Origin: Scleroderma bovista
Lineage: Eukaryota > Basidiomycota > Agaricomycetes > Boletales > Sclerodermataceae
DNA length: 64,000 nucleotides
Reading direction: 5' to 3'
Assembly (NCBI GenBank): GCA_037178675.1
Contig: JAYMGJ010000295.1
Coordinates: 24,110-88,109 of the forward strand
Part shown: piece after piece, positions 31,690 through 43,070 of the stretch
Numbering within the stretch: the stretch's first letter is position 1
Layout: every line of letters starts with the position of its first letter
Made by a program: the position numbers and the translations under genes
The notes under the pieces: generated by a model
What the model was told of the DNA's origin: nothing
Database searches by the model: none
What the model saw: the letters and a program-made list of their open reading frames with translations, nothing else

Positions 31690-34038
31690 TGTCACGCACC
31701 AAACGTGTTTGGTACTGTGGACATGGAGAAAGTTAGCCGATGAAACTAATGCGAAGAATGCACACCCAAGATCTGTTGAAAGATTGTCCCAACTTGAGGG
31801 ATACAGACAGCCCTCGCTATCCATATCACGCAAAGTCAAGACTATCCTTATGCAAAGAATGAATACAAGCTTGTCATAGCCATCTATTGCACAAGAATGA
31901 CTATCCTGGAGCAAGAGATGAATGCCATTGTCTGGCAGTCATCCCTCGCACGAGAACCGCCAAGAAGCAGAAGAATCCAAGGATTGATGATCATTTCAGT
32001 ATGAGAGAGGAATGCAACCTACTGCAGTCCAACTCCCATACCAGAACAACCAAAGAAGAAGAAGCAGAAGAAACGATAGAGAAACGAAGGAGAAAAGGAA
32101 GAATCATTTTTAGCGCCCAAATGTCAAATTTAGGCGCCCAGTGCCGGCATTCTGATATTTTGAATAGCTCCGCCATTTTTGAAGCTATCAATCATGTGAC
32201 TATACCATCATGGAGCCTAGACCGTGGTCTATCTGCCTGTCAAGTTCCGACGTAAATCCGTTCATTTCCCACCGAGATATTCCACCCGCAATCCAGACAC
32301 CCGCTTCATCACTCACTATGGAGTCCACATTTTCTCTGGAATGTTTGTCCGCTATTGCAGCAGACCTCAACTATGTCCTGCTCTTGGGACAGCCTCTCCC
32401 TGAGCTCCTGTGTACTGTCTGGTACATATCTTCCCAGCCTGCTCCCTCAGTCCCTCTTGTTCTCGGTCAGCGCATTCTCCTTGTCAGTCCTGTGTCGCGC
32501 ACATACTTTGGTCGTCTCAAGTCTATCGTTAGACTTGAAAATTCATACCTGGTCGTCTCTGTGTCTCCTGAGTCCTCTGCATATGGTCCTTTCATCCCAG
32601 AGTCCTGTCACATCCATCTCCCTCTATCATTCATCTCGCTTCCCTGGACACGTCGAATCCGCTACTTGCGATTCTCTTCCCTGCTATCCCGCAATGAACA
32701 CGAATGAAACAGTGCTCTAGAACCCTTCTTAGGAGCCCTAATAGAGTACAGAACCTTCCCCTTACTGCTCAAGGGAAGACTGCACTTCGGGAGCACCAAA
32801 TTTCGCATTTTTGCTCTACAGAAGCTCAATCCAAGGGATTTGTGACACTCTGTGACCAGCTGTGACTCTACTTGTCATTCCAGGCCCCCTGACACTGCTC
32901 TTCTGGTCGGATCAATTCTTTTATTATCCCCCAGCCACTCCCATCAGTGGCACTGCTTCAGAAGCTCATCTCCAGATCTAAAGTTCAATAAATCATAGGT
33001 TGTGCTTCCCTTCTGTCTGAGTCACACAGAGTCACTCTGGCTCACTCTGACTCACTCTGCTGCGCATTATTCATCCCCTCTTGGCATTACTAATCCCCAT
33101 TACTCCCCTTACCAATCACTTACCAATCATCCTTCAAATCATGCTTATCATGCTGCTTATCAATTCATGACTCATGCCCCTATGATTCATATGCATTATG
33201 TCATTGCATATGCTCATTTAGCTTCGATCTACTCATCCCATGCTTTCCCCCCCTCTCTTTTGGGCCCCATGCAATGATTTTTTCATATTCTTGGTTATAC
33301 ACCCCTTTTTACATATGTTTTTGCTCTTTCCCTTGGCTCAGCAGCTTGTTCAGGCTCTCCCCATCGATGACTCAGCCTGATTACACTGCTTATCAATCGC
33401 TTGCCAATTTCTTACCAATCTCTTACCAAGCACTTAGTCATTTGTGCTTACAGGGCCACAGCCCCTCCTGTATATAAACCAGCAGCCAAAGGCTGCAAGG
33501 AAGTGTCTGCTTCCCCCTCAATAAAGCGACCACATTCACTCTCCCTCACTGTCTATAAGCTCTATCTCTGTCTTTGGACTTGTAGGTCACTCAGTGCTGG
33601 CCTAAAGCTCCTATATTGTTGTTTATCAGATATATCTTGTATCTGATCATTTCTCTAGGCTGAAGCGCAGTCTAGCATCACTGTCCACTCCATCCCATCA
33701 CTGTCCATCACATTCTTGAAGCAGGAACTGTCCCCTTGCTTCCTTGTTGCTCCATCACTGCTGTTACACCCCTGTTGCCAATCTATCATTGCTCTTCTAT
33801 CCCAGGACTCTTCCTAACCACTGTGGTAGGCTGAAGAGGAGTCAATACCATCCCCAGTCGCATTCCTTCCCCATCAGAAGCCCTTCCCTTCCCTCCTGCA
33901 TCCTGCCTGAAGGCATGCAGCACATCCCCCTGAGGAGATTAAATACCAGAAACGCAAAGGAAGACCACCACTCACATTTTGCTGTCATTTGGTGTTGGTT
34001 GTTGGTTGTTCTGACCTCTTCCCTCACTTAGGCGCACA
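31690..34038 (+). mobile_element. LTR1 copy D, full length, inside the permease pseudogene
   Basis: 2349 bp, TGTCACGC...GCGCACA, with a perfect 4-bp duplication acgc (31686-31689 and 34039-34042). Permease homology continues directly across the insertion. The TATA/hairpin is at 33471-33496. Confidence 0.9.
32318..32707 (+). CDS. LTR1-encoded conserved hypothetical protein, copy D
   Basis: 129 codons from MESTFSLECL, ending SSLLSRNEHE. The frame is open upstream to 32210 as in copy C. See copy B. Confidence 0.5.
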   Translation: MESTFSLECLSAIAADLNYVLLLGQPLPELLCTVWYISSQPAPSVPLVLGQRILLVSPVSRTYFGRLKSIVRLENSYLVVSVSPESSAYGPFIPESCHIHLPLSFISLPWTRRIRYLRFSSLLSRNEHE

Positions 34039-34289
34039 ACGCTCTCCTCACCTGATTGGTGAAACTTGCTCTGCTGGATCATTGGGTGTACATTTTTCAT
34101 TACTGTTAGCCCTACCTGTGTGACACTATTTGGTGCATAGACACAAACACGATCAGGAATATTGCATCAATTGGTGAGCTAGGTTTTAGTTTATCTTCCA
34201 AGATTTGTACCTACTGACATGCACCTGATGAAGCCTCTATCGACTAGGGTTGTGCTGTCCAAATCACTGCTGCTGTGAGCATTGGATCT

Positions 34290-34469
34290 GGTCAAACACT
34301 TTTCGCAACCCAAGCACAAACCTAGTATGGCAGTTTTTTTAGCCTCAATCTTTGACAACTTCATGCTACCGTCAGTGCCATATACCTTGCAGTCCTCTTC
34401 ACACATGGCACCGTGTGCTGGCTTGCAACAGCCATGCTTGTCAGGCTGCAAACACTCTATACAGTACAC
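34290..34469 (-). CDS. short cysteine-rich ORF, weak
   Basis: Starts MYCIECLQPDKHGCCKPAHG and has about ten Cys in 60 residues, including CLGCEKC. It abuts, and further down overlaps, the antisense of the permease relic, so it may be chance. No family recognised. Confidence 0.2.
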
Positions 34470-34739
34470 TATCTCATAATGGGTAGTGCTGGTTCCCGGT
34501 CCACACTATCTGTTATGATGTTATATCCATGAACATGTTGTCACATCATGTGACACTGTGTGACATTCTGTGACATTGTGATGATGTTTGAATAATGGCA
34601 GTGTGCAAAACATCAGCAAGGTGACAATTTCTCTGACAGCACTTAGGTCCCTTAACAGTCTGAAATGGTCTGACATCACTTAACAGTCTGGGAGCATCTG
34701 GCATCAGACTGGGAGTTCTGGAATCAGATATTTAAGAGC

Positions 34740-35590
34740 AGTCAGAGCAGTCAGACCCCCAGACAGTAAGTCAGTCAGACCAGTCAGCCCCCCCAGATTG
34801 TAAGTCAGTCAGGCATTTAAGACCACTTCAGATCAGCTAGACTAGTCAGACCCCCAGACAGTAAGTCAGTCAGACATTTAAGACTGCTCCAGACCAGTTG
34901 GACCCCTCAGAAAATAAGACAGTCAGACACTTAAGACAACCCAGACAACCCAGACAACCCAGATCACCCAGACCCCTCAGACAATAACTCAGTCAGACAC
35001 TTAAGACCACCCAGACCACCCAGACCAGTTAGACCCCTCAGACAATAACTCAGTCAGACACTTAAGATCACCCAGATCACCCAGACCACCCAGATCACCC
35101 AGACAGTAAGTCAGTCAGACAATTAAGGCATGCCAGACCAGTTAGACTGGTCAGACTAATCAAACCCACAAGACAGTCAGACCAGTCAGAGTGACCAGAC
35201 ATACCAGACAGTCAGGCCAGTCAGAAACTTCAGGCCACTCCAGACCAGTCAGAGCAATCAGAGCATCAGACCCCCCAGACAGTCAGAGCAGTCAGACACC
35301 CCAGACACTTCAGGCCACTCCAGACCAGTCAGACCAGTCAGAGTGGTCAGATTCTCCAGGGTGTAAGACTATCAGACACTCCAGACCACTCCAGACCAGT
35401 CAGAGATGTCAGAGATGTCAGACCTCCTAGGCAGTCAGACCAGTCAGACACTTCAGAATGCTCCAGGTCAGTCAGAGCAATTAGAGCAGTCAGACCCCCT
35501 CAGGGTGTCAGACTGTCAGACAGTCCAGACCACTCAGAGTAGTTAAAGTGGTCAGACCTACCAGATAGTCAGACCCCCCAGCCAGTAAGG
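34740..35590 (+). repeat. degenerate CAGAC/CAGTCAGACC array, left arm of FB1
   Basis: Roughly 850 bp of short degenerate units, with a higher-order unit of about 70-80 bp (variants of agtaagtcagtcagacacttaaga) in the first half. Confidence 0.85.
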
Positions 35591-36762
35591 TTATCAGATA
35601 AGACTCTTGATATTTGGAAATGGACAAAATCTCAGGAGTCACAATACAAAGAACTTGTCCATCTCTGATTTTTTATATCTGCTACAGGTCATTTCCCTAT
35701 ACATTTTTTCTAGTTTTGTCATGTTTTATCACGTGACATGTGTTGAAAGTGTTTGAGGACTACCTTAACTAATCTATCATTGTTGGGGGTCCCTGTTGTC
35801 ATTTAGGCATGGGTCATCATCACCTGGGAGCACAGGTTGCCAATGGCATAGGAATTTTTCTAGATGAGAAAATTAGGGCTATACAAATGCAGAGGATAGG
35901 AACAAAGGATTAATACCTATTCATCCCTGCCTGTGAACACCACCAAAGCTGTCCACATGCTCACACTGGGTCAATCCAGTGTCAGTAGTATAGTAGTAAT
36001 AACATGTCAATAAAGAAACAGACATTAAAACAAACAAATATTATTGTACTACAGTAAGGTGTATGAGATACTAGACTAAATACTACACTAAATAAATTGC
36101 ACCGTTGTCATCAGGTGGTGGACAGTAGTGGGTCAGTGTTGGTGTTGTCAGTCATTGCATTGGCAGGCCAGTGGTGGTGCTGGTCAGTGTCTTGTTGTCA
36201 CTGGTGGGGGCCTTGTCGTCGTCATCACTTGTGGTGGCTGCATCATTGACACAGCTGGGTGGTGGTCACATTGTTGGCTGTTGTTGTCGCATTGGTGGTT
36301 GACAACGCTGGTGGTGGTGGTGATGGCTGTTGTCATTGTGGCCATGTGTCATTGTCGGTGTTGGTGGCCATGTCGACAACGACGCAGATGATGGTGGGGA
36401 TGATGACGATGTTGTCATTGGTGGCTGTGTTGATGTGGTGGTGGGGTTGTTGTTGTTGTTGGTGGCCACGTCAACGACACAGGTGAGGTGTCATCATTGT
36501 CACATTGGTGATGCTGGTGGTGGCTGTTGTCGTCTCGCACTCACCATTGCCACCCTCGTCCTTGTCACATTGTCCTCATTGTGTTGTCCTCACCATCCTT
36601 GTCATGTCATTGTTGTTGTCAGCCATGCAGGTGTTGGTTGTGGTGGGGTTGGGTGATTTGCTAGTGGTGGTGGTGTCATCATCGCTGGGGGTGCTGGGGT
36701 GGTTGTTGTCAGTAGTTGATGGGTGTGAAGTACTTGTGCAGAATGTGGGACTTAGAAAAAAA

Positions 36763-36804
36763 TTGGAGTTGTTGTGATTACAAATCATGTCACAACAACT
36801 CCAA
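36763..36804. repeat. central palindrome of FB1
   Basis: TTGGAGTTGTTGTGA (36763-36777) and its exact complement (36790-36804) flank a 12-nt spacer. Imperfect pairing continues outward (cttag near 36751, ctaca/aagtcc near 36815). Confidence 0.85.
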
Positions 36805-37574
36805 ATTTTCTCTACATAAGTCCTGCATCACCACTCTCCTCCCATTCAACCACAACAACAACAATGTGTCAACCACCACCACCCACAACAACAACAACAA
36901 CAACAACAACTCACCAAGGTATGTACTACCACATGCAACCGCCCACCACTAACACATGACCATGACAGCCCCAGCATCATTGACAACAATGACCCCCAGC
37001 CCTACCATCGTCTCTAATGGACGACCACCAACCACCCCCCATCTTGTCATCTGATGACAACGATGATGACACCCACCCCCACATCATTTGACGACCATAA
37101 CGTCATCTCTAACAGACGACGATCAACACCCAACGTCAACGACACCAACAATGACGACCACCTCACCAATGTGGACGACAACGACAACAACCAATCCCAG
37201 TGACAACACCATGCACCAGAGTGACGACAACACCCCCGCATCCCGCATCCCCAGCATTCATCAGCACATCACCCAACAACAACAACAACATTCTCCCAAC
37301 CCCAGCGTCGTGTGGCAACCACAACGACATGTGTCCTGTGTCCCTCACCCCAGCATTGTCAACACAGCCCCAGTGACGATGATGTCACCACCACCCAGCC
37401 CCACACTGGCATTGATGACACAATTCCTGCAGTACCAGCATTGATGATGCCCCCCCCCATTCATATATAATATATATTTGTTGTACTTTAGTGTTTTTTT
37501 TTTCAGAATTAATATAAATTTATTAACAAGAATATTGAATAAATTGAATGGCAAAAAAATACAGATGGATACAG

Positions 37575-38100
37575 CTAATGGCCTGGCTGGTCTGGCTAAT
37601 CTTTAGTCTAATTGGTCTGAGCCTCTGAATTGTCTGCCCACTCTGGCCAGTCTTACTGATGCTGACTGGTCTGGTTGGGCTGGATTGTCTCAGCTGTCTG
37701 ACCAACTTACTATCTGAGGGGTCTGGAATGTCTGACAGTCTGATGGTCTAGGTGACCTGATTGGGCTAGGTGGTCTGGATGGTCTGGATGGTCTTGACTG
37801 TCTGACTGACTTACAGTCTGGGTGGTCTGGGTGGTCTTAAGTGTCTGACTGACTTATGGTCTGGGTGGTCTGACTGGTCTGGATTGTCTTACCTCTCTGA
37901 CTGACTTACTGTCTGGGTAGTCTGATTGGTCTGGAGTGGTCTGGACTGTCTGACTGTCTGTCTGACAGGCTGGCTGGTCTGAATGGTCTGGCTGGTCTGG
38001 CTGGTCTGACTGATCTGGTGGTCTGGCCATCTGGTTTCAGACACCCTGGTCTGATGGTCTGGAATGGTCTGACTGACTTATCTATCTTATCCATTTTAAC
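37575..38100 (-). repeat. degenerate GTCTG array, right arm of FB1
   Basis: Read on the minus strand this is the same CAGAC/CAGTCAGACC repeat as 34740-35590. Confidence 0.85.
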
Positions 38101-38163
38101 TGTCTGATTCCAGACAATCCAGATGCTGTAAGAGAGTTAAGACCAATTGTCACCTTGCTGATG

Positions 38164-39085
38164 AATGTACAATTAGAACTACAGGATGTCTGTACAAAGT
38201 GCATAGTGGCAAGTAAAGATAAAATGGACTAGTAACAAGGGTCAGATAGACCACTGAGATGCCAGGTTTGCCTTTGCAAGTGACCACAAAGTTTGCAAAG
38301 CTGGCACTACAAACCATTGGCATCCAGGTTAGTAGTACTAGTGTCTGAGTAGTGTAAGTGTGATCTCTCAAGGTGGTTTCACATGCCCTGTCATGGCAGG
38401 ATGACTTAACTCTGCTCCACAAGTTCACTGCTCTCATCCACATGAATTGCTGGCCATTTGATGGGAGTTTGGGAGCACAGCTGTAAGGTTTATGGGTAGC
38501 TCAGGGCTTGCATACTTTCTGACCAGGCTCAGGTGGCATTTAGATGAAGTCCAAAAGAGTTTTTCTTTTACTAAAGCAACTGGCATGCATGAAATTTTCC
38601 ACTAGGCCCTGTTTACACCCAATTTTTCTTGATATAATAATGGATAACCCCCCAAAATCAGCCCCCATTATCATATATGAGATTTTATGGATAATTTGGT
38701 GGGGACGGAGGTGGTTTCTGGGTCCAACCACCCGTTATGAGGTCATATCCATTGTCATGCTACCTGTTATGAGATAGTGTACTGTATTACCATCTACGTC
38801 TTGTGCGTATCTCCTAGAGTCTCAAAATGTTGGAAAAATATTTAGTACCATTTTAATGCCGCTGGCTTGTTATATGCCCCATTAGGGTCATAATGAGCAT
38901 TGTCAGGCACTCCAATTACCCAGTCATATTAATAATGGTATTAAAATAGATTATTCCAGCATTGTCAGCACATTGTAAGGCCTGTTCAACCTGCCTGCCA
39001 CATCTCCCTTTCGTACAATGCACAGTGCCTCTCCCCCTTGGATACCTTATTCCCAGCTTTAAGCACTCACATTCTTTTGTCATCC
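38164..39085. other. intergenic
   Basis: No coding similarity recognised. Short open frames only. Confidence 0.5.
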
Positions 39086-39379
39086 CTACTCCTTCCAGCA
39101 CATCAGAAGCCCTGCTGTCCACCTTCTGGAGCTGCTGTCACCATCGTCATCTGACTTAACTTTCCATATTATATCGCGCATGCCCCCCATCGCATGAAAA
39201 CTGCACCCCTCCATCACCTTTGTGGCACTCCTCCTTCCACAACTGAAGGCATGTTTTCCCACCACATGGGGATCATCAGGCCACTGTCTCTTCATATCTG
39301 TGTTCATGTTGGCCAGTAGGGGGAGCATCGGAAACAACAGGCATTACTTGAACAAATCGCGGTTGTTGTCAATCATCGC

Positions 39380-41722
39380 TGTCACGCACCAAACATTTTT
39401 GGTACTGTGGACATGGAGAAAGTTAGCCGATGAAATTAATGCGAAGAACGCACACCCAAGATCTGTTGAAAGATTGTCCCAACTTGAGGGATACAGACAG
39501 CCCTCGCTATCCATATCACACAAAGTCAAGACTATCCTTATGCAAAGAATGAATACAAGCTCGTCATAGCCATCTATCGCACAAGAATGACTATCCTGGA
39601 GCAAGAGATGAATGCCATCATCTGGCAGTCATCCCTCGCACAAGAACTGCCAAGAAGCAGAAGAATCCAAGGATTGATGATCATTTCAGTATGAGAGAGG
39701 AATGCAACCTACTGCAGTCCAACTCCCATACCAGAACAACCAAAGAAGCAGAAGAAACAATAGAGAAATGAAGGAGAAAAGGAAGAATCATTTTTAGTGC
39801 CCAAATCTCAAATTTAGGCGCCCAGTGCCGGCATTCCGATATTTTGAATAGCTCTGCCATTTTTGAAGCTATCAATCATGTGACTATACCATCACGGAGC
39901 CTAGACTGTGGTCTATCTGCCTGTCAAGTTCCGACGTAAATCTGTTCATTTTCCACGGAGATATTTCACCCGCAATCCAGACACCCACTTCATCACTCAC
40001 TATGGAGTCTGCATTTTCTCTGGAATGTTTCTCTGCTATTGCAGCAGACCTCAACTATGTCCTGCTCTTGGGACAGCCTCTCCCTGAGCTCCTGTGTACT
40101 GTCTGGTACATATCTTCCCAGCCTTCTCCCTCAGTCCCTCTCGTTCTCGGTCAGCGCGTTCTCCTCGTCAGTCCTGCATCACGCACATACTTTGGTCGTC
40201 TCAAGTCTATCGTTAGACTTGAAAATTCATACCTGGTCGTCTCTGTGTCTCCTGAGTCCTCTGCATATGGTCCTTTCATCCCAGAGTCCTGTCACATCCA
40301 TCTCCCTCTATCATTCATCTCGCTTCCCTGGACACGTCGAATCTGCTATTCACGTTTCACTTCCCTGCTATCCCGCAATGAACACGAATGAAACAGTGCT
40401 CTAGAACCCTTCTTAGGAGCCCTAATAGAGTACAGAACCTTCCCCTTACTGCTCAAGGGAAGACTGCACTTCGGGAGCACCAAATTTCGCATTTTTGCTC
40501 TACAGAAGCTCAATCCAAGGGATTTGTGACACTCTGTGACCAGCTGTGACTCTACTTGTCATTCCAGGCCCCCTGACACTGCTCTTCTGGTCGGATCAAT
40601 TCTTTTATTATCCCCCAGCCACTCCCATCAGTGGCACTGCTTCAGAAGCTCATCTCCAGATCTAAAGTTCAATAAATCATAGGTTGTGCTTCCCTTCTGT
40701 CTGAGTCACACAGAGTCACTCTGGCTCACTCTGACTCACTCTGCTGCGCATTATTCATCCCCTCTTGGCATTACTAATCCCCATTACTCCCCTTACCAAT
40801 CACTTACCAATCATCCTTCAAATCATGCTTATCATGCTGCTTATCAATTCATGACTCATGCCCCTATGATTCATATGCATTATGTCATTGCATATGCTCA
40901 TTTAGCTTCGATCTACTCATCCCCTGCTTTCCCCCCCTCTCTTTTGGGCCCCATGCAATGATTTTTCCATATTCTTGGTTATGCACCCCTTTTTACCTGT
41001 GTTTTTGCTCTTTCCCTTGGCTCAGCAGCTTGTTCAGGCTCTCCCCATCGATGACTCAGCCTGATTACACTGCTTATCAATCGCTTACCAATCTCTTACC
41101 AATCTCTTACCAAGCACTTAGTCATTTGTGCTTACAGGGCCACAGCCCCTCCTGTATATAAACCAGCAGCCAAAGGCTGCAAGGAAGTGTCTGCTTCCCC
41201 CTCAATAAAGCGACCACATTCACTCTCCCTCTCTGTCTATAAGCTCTATCTCTGTCTTTGGACTTGTAGGTCACCCAGTGCTGGCCTAAAGCTCCTATAT
41301 TGTTGTTTATCAGATATATCTTGTATCTGATCATTTCTCTAGGCTCAAGCGCAGTCTGGCATCTCTGTCCACTCTATCCCATCACTGTCCATCGCATTCT
41401 TGAAGCAGGAACTGTCCCCTTGCTTCCCTGTTGCTCCATCACTGCTGTTACACCCCTGTCATCAATCTATCATCACTCTTCAATCCCAGGACTCTTCCTA
41501 ACCACTGTGGTAGGCTGAAGAGGAGTCAATACCATCCCCAGTCGCATTCCATCCCCATCAGAAGCCCTTCCCTTCCCTCCTGCATCCTGCCTGAAGGTGT
41601 GCAGCACATCCCCCTGAGGAGAATAAATACCAGAAATGCAAAGGAAGACCACCACTCACATTTTGCTGTCATTTGGTGTTGGTTGTTGGTTGTTCTGACC
41701 TCTTCCCTCACTTAGGCGCACA
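39380..41722 (+). mobile_element. LTR1 copy E, full length, inside the cyclin
   Basis: 2343 bp with a perfect duplication tcgc (39376-39379, 41723-41726). Its 5' palindrome has one changed base (CCAAACATTTTTGG). The TATA box starts at 41155. Confidence 0.9.
40002..40391 (+). CDS. LTR1-encoded conserved hypothetical protein, copy E
   Basis: 129 codons, MESAFSLECF to SSLLSRNEHE-like tail (here TSLLSRNEHE). See copy B. Confidence 0.5.
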   Translation: MESAFSLECFSAIAADLNYVLLLGQPLPELLCTVWYISSQPSPSVPLVLGQRVLLVSPASRTYFGRLKSIVRLENSYLVVSVSPESSAYGPFIPESCHIHLPLSFISLPWTRRICYSRFTSLLSRNEHE

Positions 41723-42504
41723 TCGCACAGGGAATGTTCCAGCTGAGGGAAATCAACCGGATGGAGAAAGAAACATGCCAATATTTGGAGAGGGAGCTGA
41801 ACGTTGATTTGGCGACATTTGAGGAATTCAAGGAAGCAATGGTGCACATGGACTTTGTGGGCCCCAGCTTATATATCACTTGTATTCTTCCCCTAATGAA
41901 GAAGTTGACCACACCATACTCTGCTATACTGTTCACCCCCACTTGTGGCCTCATCCCATCGCCGTCAAACGAGCAGCAGTACTCACTGCCAAATGTACAT
42001 TATGTGGCTATATTACCCACATTCAGTTTGTCCCCACCTCACCAATGTAATACTCTACATCATCCTCTGCCTCCTCTGCGTCACCCCCCACCCCAGCCAG
42101 CATTGGGGGCCTTTTGGCCCAGATCATGTCGGCTTCCTCATTGCCAGGGTACTCAAAGTTATCAGATCACATTCAAGCACTCTCCTACTAATGTCCCTCT
42201 GCCAACAAAGAAGTTGACTCCACTGCCCACTGCCATACCGTTCGCCCCCAGTTGTGGCATCAGCCTGTCACCATCAAATGATCAATGGTATCCCTCCCCA
42301 CCCAAGACATATTATGTGCCTCCACTGCCCTCATTTGGTTTGCCCCCAGAAACACTATTGCCCACGTACTCTACATTATCATCCACCTCTGTGAACCCCC
42401 TGCCCCCACCCCCCACACTAATTGGCATTGCAAACCTTTCAGCTAAGATTGTGTTGGCTTTGCCAGAGTGCTTTACGAAAGAAGTCATATGTTGTACACA
42501 GTAA

Positions 42505-43070
42505 CACCATCACTGACCTGGGGGGGAAGGGGGTGCCTGTGACACACGATCACTACTTAATGGACAAGTTCCACCTCTACATTGTGTCTCTTACTTAGGT
42601 TGATCACAGGTGAGTCACTGAGTGGCAAAATTCAACCTTGTTCCAATTCTGTCCTTGTCACACATGTTTTTGTTCCATCACCTTGTTACTCATAATAATA
42701 CATCATTGTTGTTTTCCATAGTAGCTTGTCAATGGCGTTCATATTATGTACCTTATGTAAAGGATCAAAATTCTCTAACTAAGTAATAAGACAGCAATTG
42801 CATCTGGACTTAAGGCAGACTGTAGCGAACAGTTCGACACAGGTGAGTCTGGGGACAGTGAATTTTGTGTGAGAAAGTCACGACAGTTACCCCACATATT
42901 TTGTAACAGCATTATCATTATATAATATTGACATTCCAAGATGGTCGAGATAATCAAAATGCCTGATAAGGCATATGTGTGAAGTTCAATGTGTTGAAGT
43001 TGGACACATTGCTGCGGTTCTTCCCTCTTCTCCCACGTCCCTCAGTCTTTCTACTACATTGAGCGTCGAC
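42505..43070. other. intergenic
   Basis: No gene recognised. This sequence lies upstream of the Plavaka start codon at 43071. Confidence 0.5.

Larger units (their letters stand above)
30933..34310 (+). pseudogene. amino-acid/GABA-type APC permease, broken by LTR1-D
   Basis: Exon pieces match fungal APC-family permeases in order. They are MTSREAIMRGDEALLS, a TAG, then LGYKQEFKHAFTPFE (30933-31029); FGVSLSIIGPLPSI (near 31110); VYALPNGGASAMVWG (31195-31235); and WLVASLFILCISLAMAELGF (about 31590-31650). LTR1-D follows, then LSSPDW-stop-NLLCWIIG (34043-34085), a TNTIRNIASI-like piece (34145-34173) and GCAVQITAAVSIGS (about 34245-34295). Pieces are separated by GT-AG introns; the one near 31236-31589 is unusually long. 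Stops include TGA at 34060-34062 where the family has Arg. It would have been a multi-pass plasma-membrane transporter; here only the N-terminal third remains. Confidence 0.8.
34611..38163. mobile_element. fold-back element FB1 with perfect 19-bp terminal inverted repeats
   Basis: The ends are CATCAGCAAGGTGACAATT at 34611-34629 and its exact complement at 38145-38163. Moving inward, CAGAC/CAGTCAGAC arrays (34740-35590) are mirrored by GTCTG/TGGTCTGAC arrays (37575-38100). GTTGTTG/GTGGTGG sequence (36110-36720) is mirrored by CAACAAC/CCACCACC sequence (36841-37440). A 15-bp perfect palindrome (36763-36804) marks the centre. No transposase was seen and no clear target duplication was found. It is most like a fold-back or non-autonomous TIR transposon. 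Confidence 0.72.
39086..42504 (+). pseudogene. PCL-like cyclin, split by LTR1-E
   Basis: The cyclin-box part VALLLPQLKACFPTTWGSSG followed by HCLFISVFMLAS (39222-39316) resembles mushroom PHO80/PCL-type cyclins. The frame runs into LTR1-E at 39379 and resumes at 41727 without shift: NKSRLLSIIA, then QGMFQLREINRMEKE and CQYLERELNV. A long Pro/Ser/Thr-rich tail with PLPPLRHPPP ends at 42502-42504. A 1-nt slip around 39205 breaks the upstream part. Such cyclins activate a CDK partner in nutrient or cell-cycle signalling. The tail frame is still open for 256 codons. Confidence 0.72.

Noticed and set aside
34740..35590. CRISPR-like appearance of the short repeated units
   Set aside because: The units are degenerate, contiguous and mirrored at 37575-38100, with no constant-length unique spacers, in a eukaryotic genome.
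36128..37444. Several frames rich in Val/Gly/Cys or Thr/Asn/His
   Set aside because: They read through GTGGTG/CAACAAC simple sequence in FB1. Composition alone explains the missing stops.
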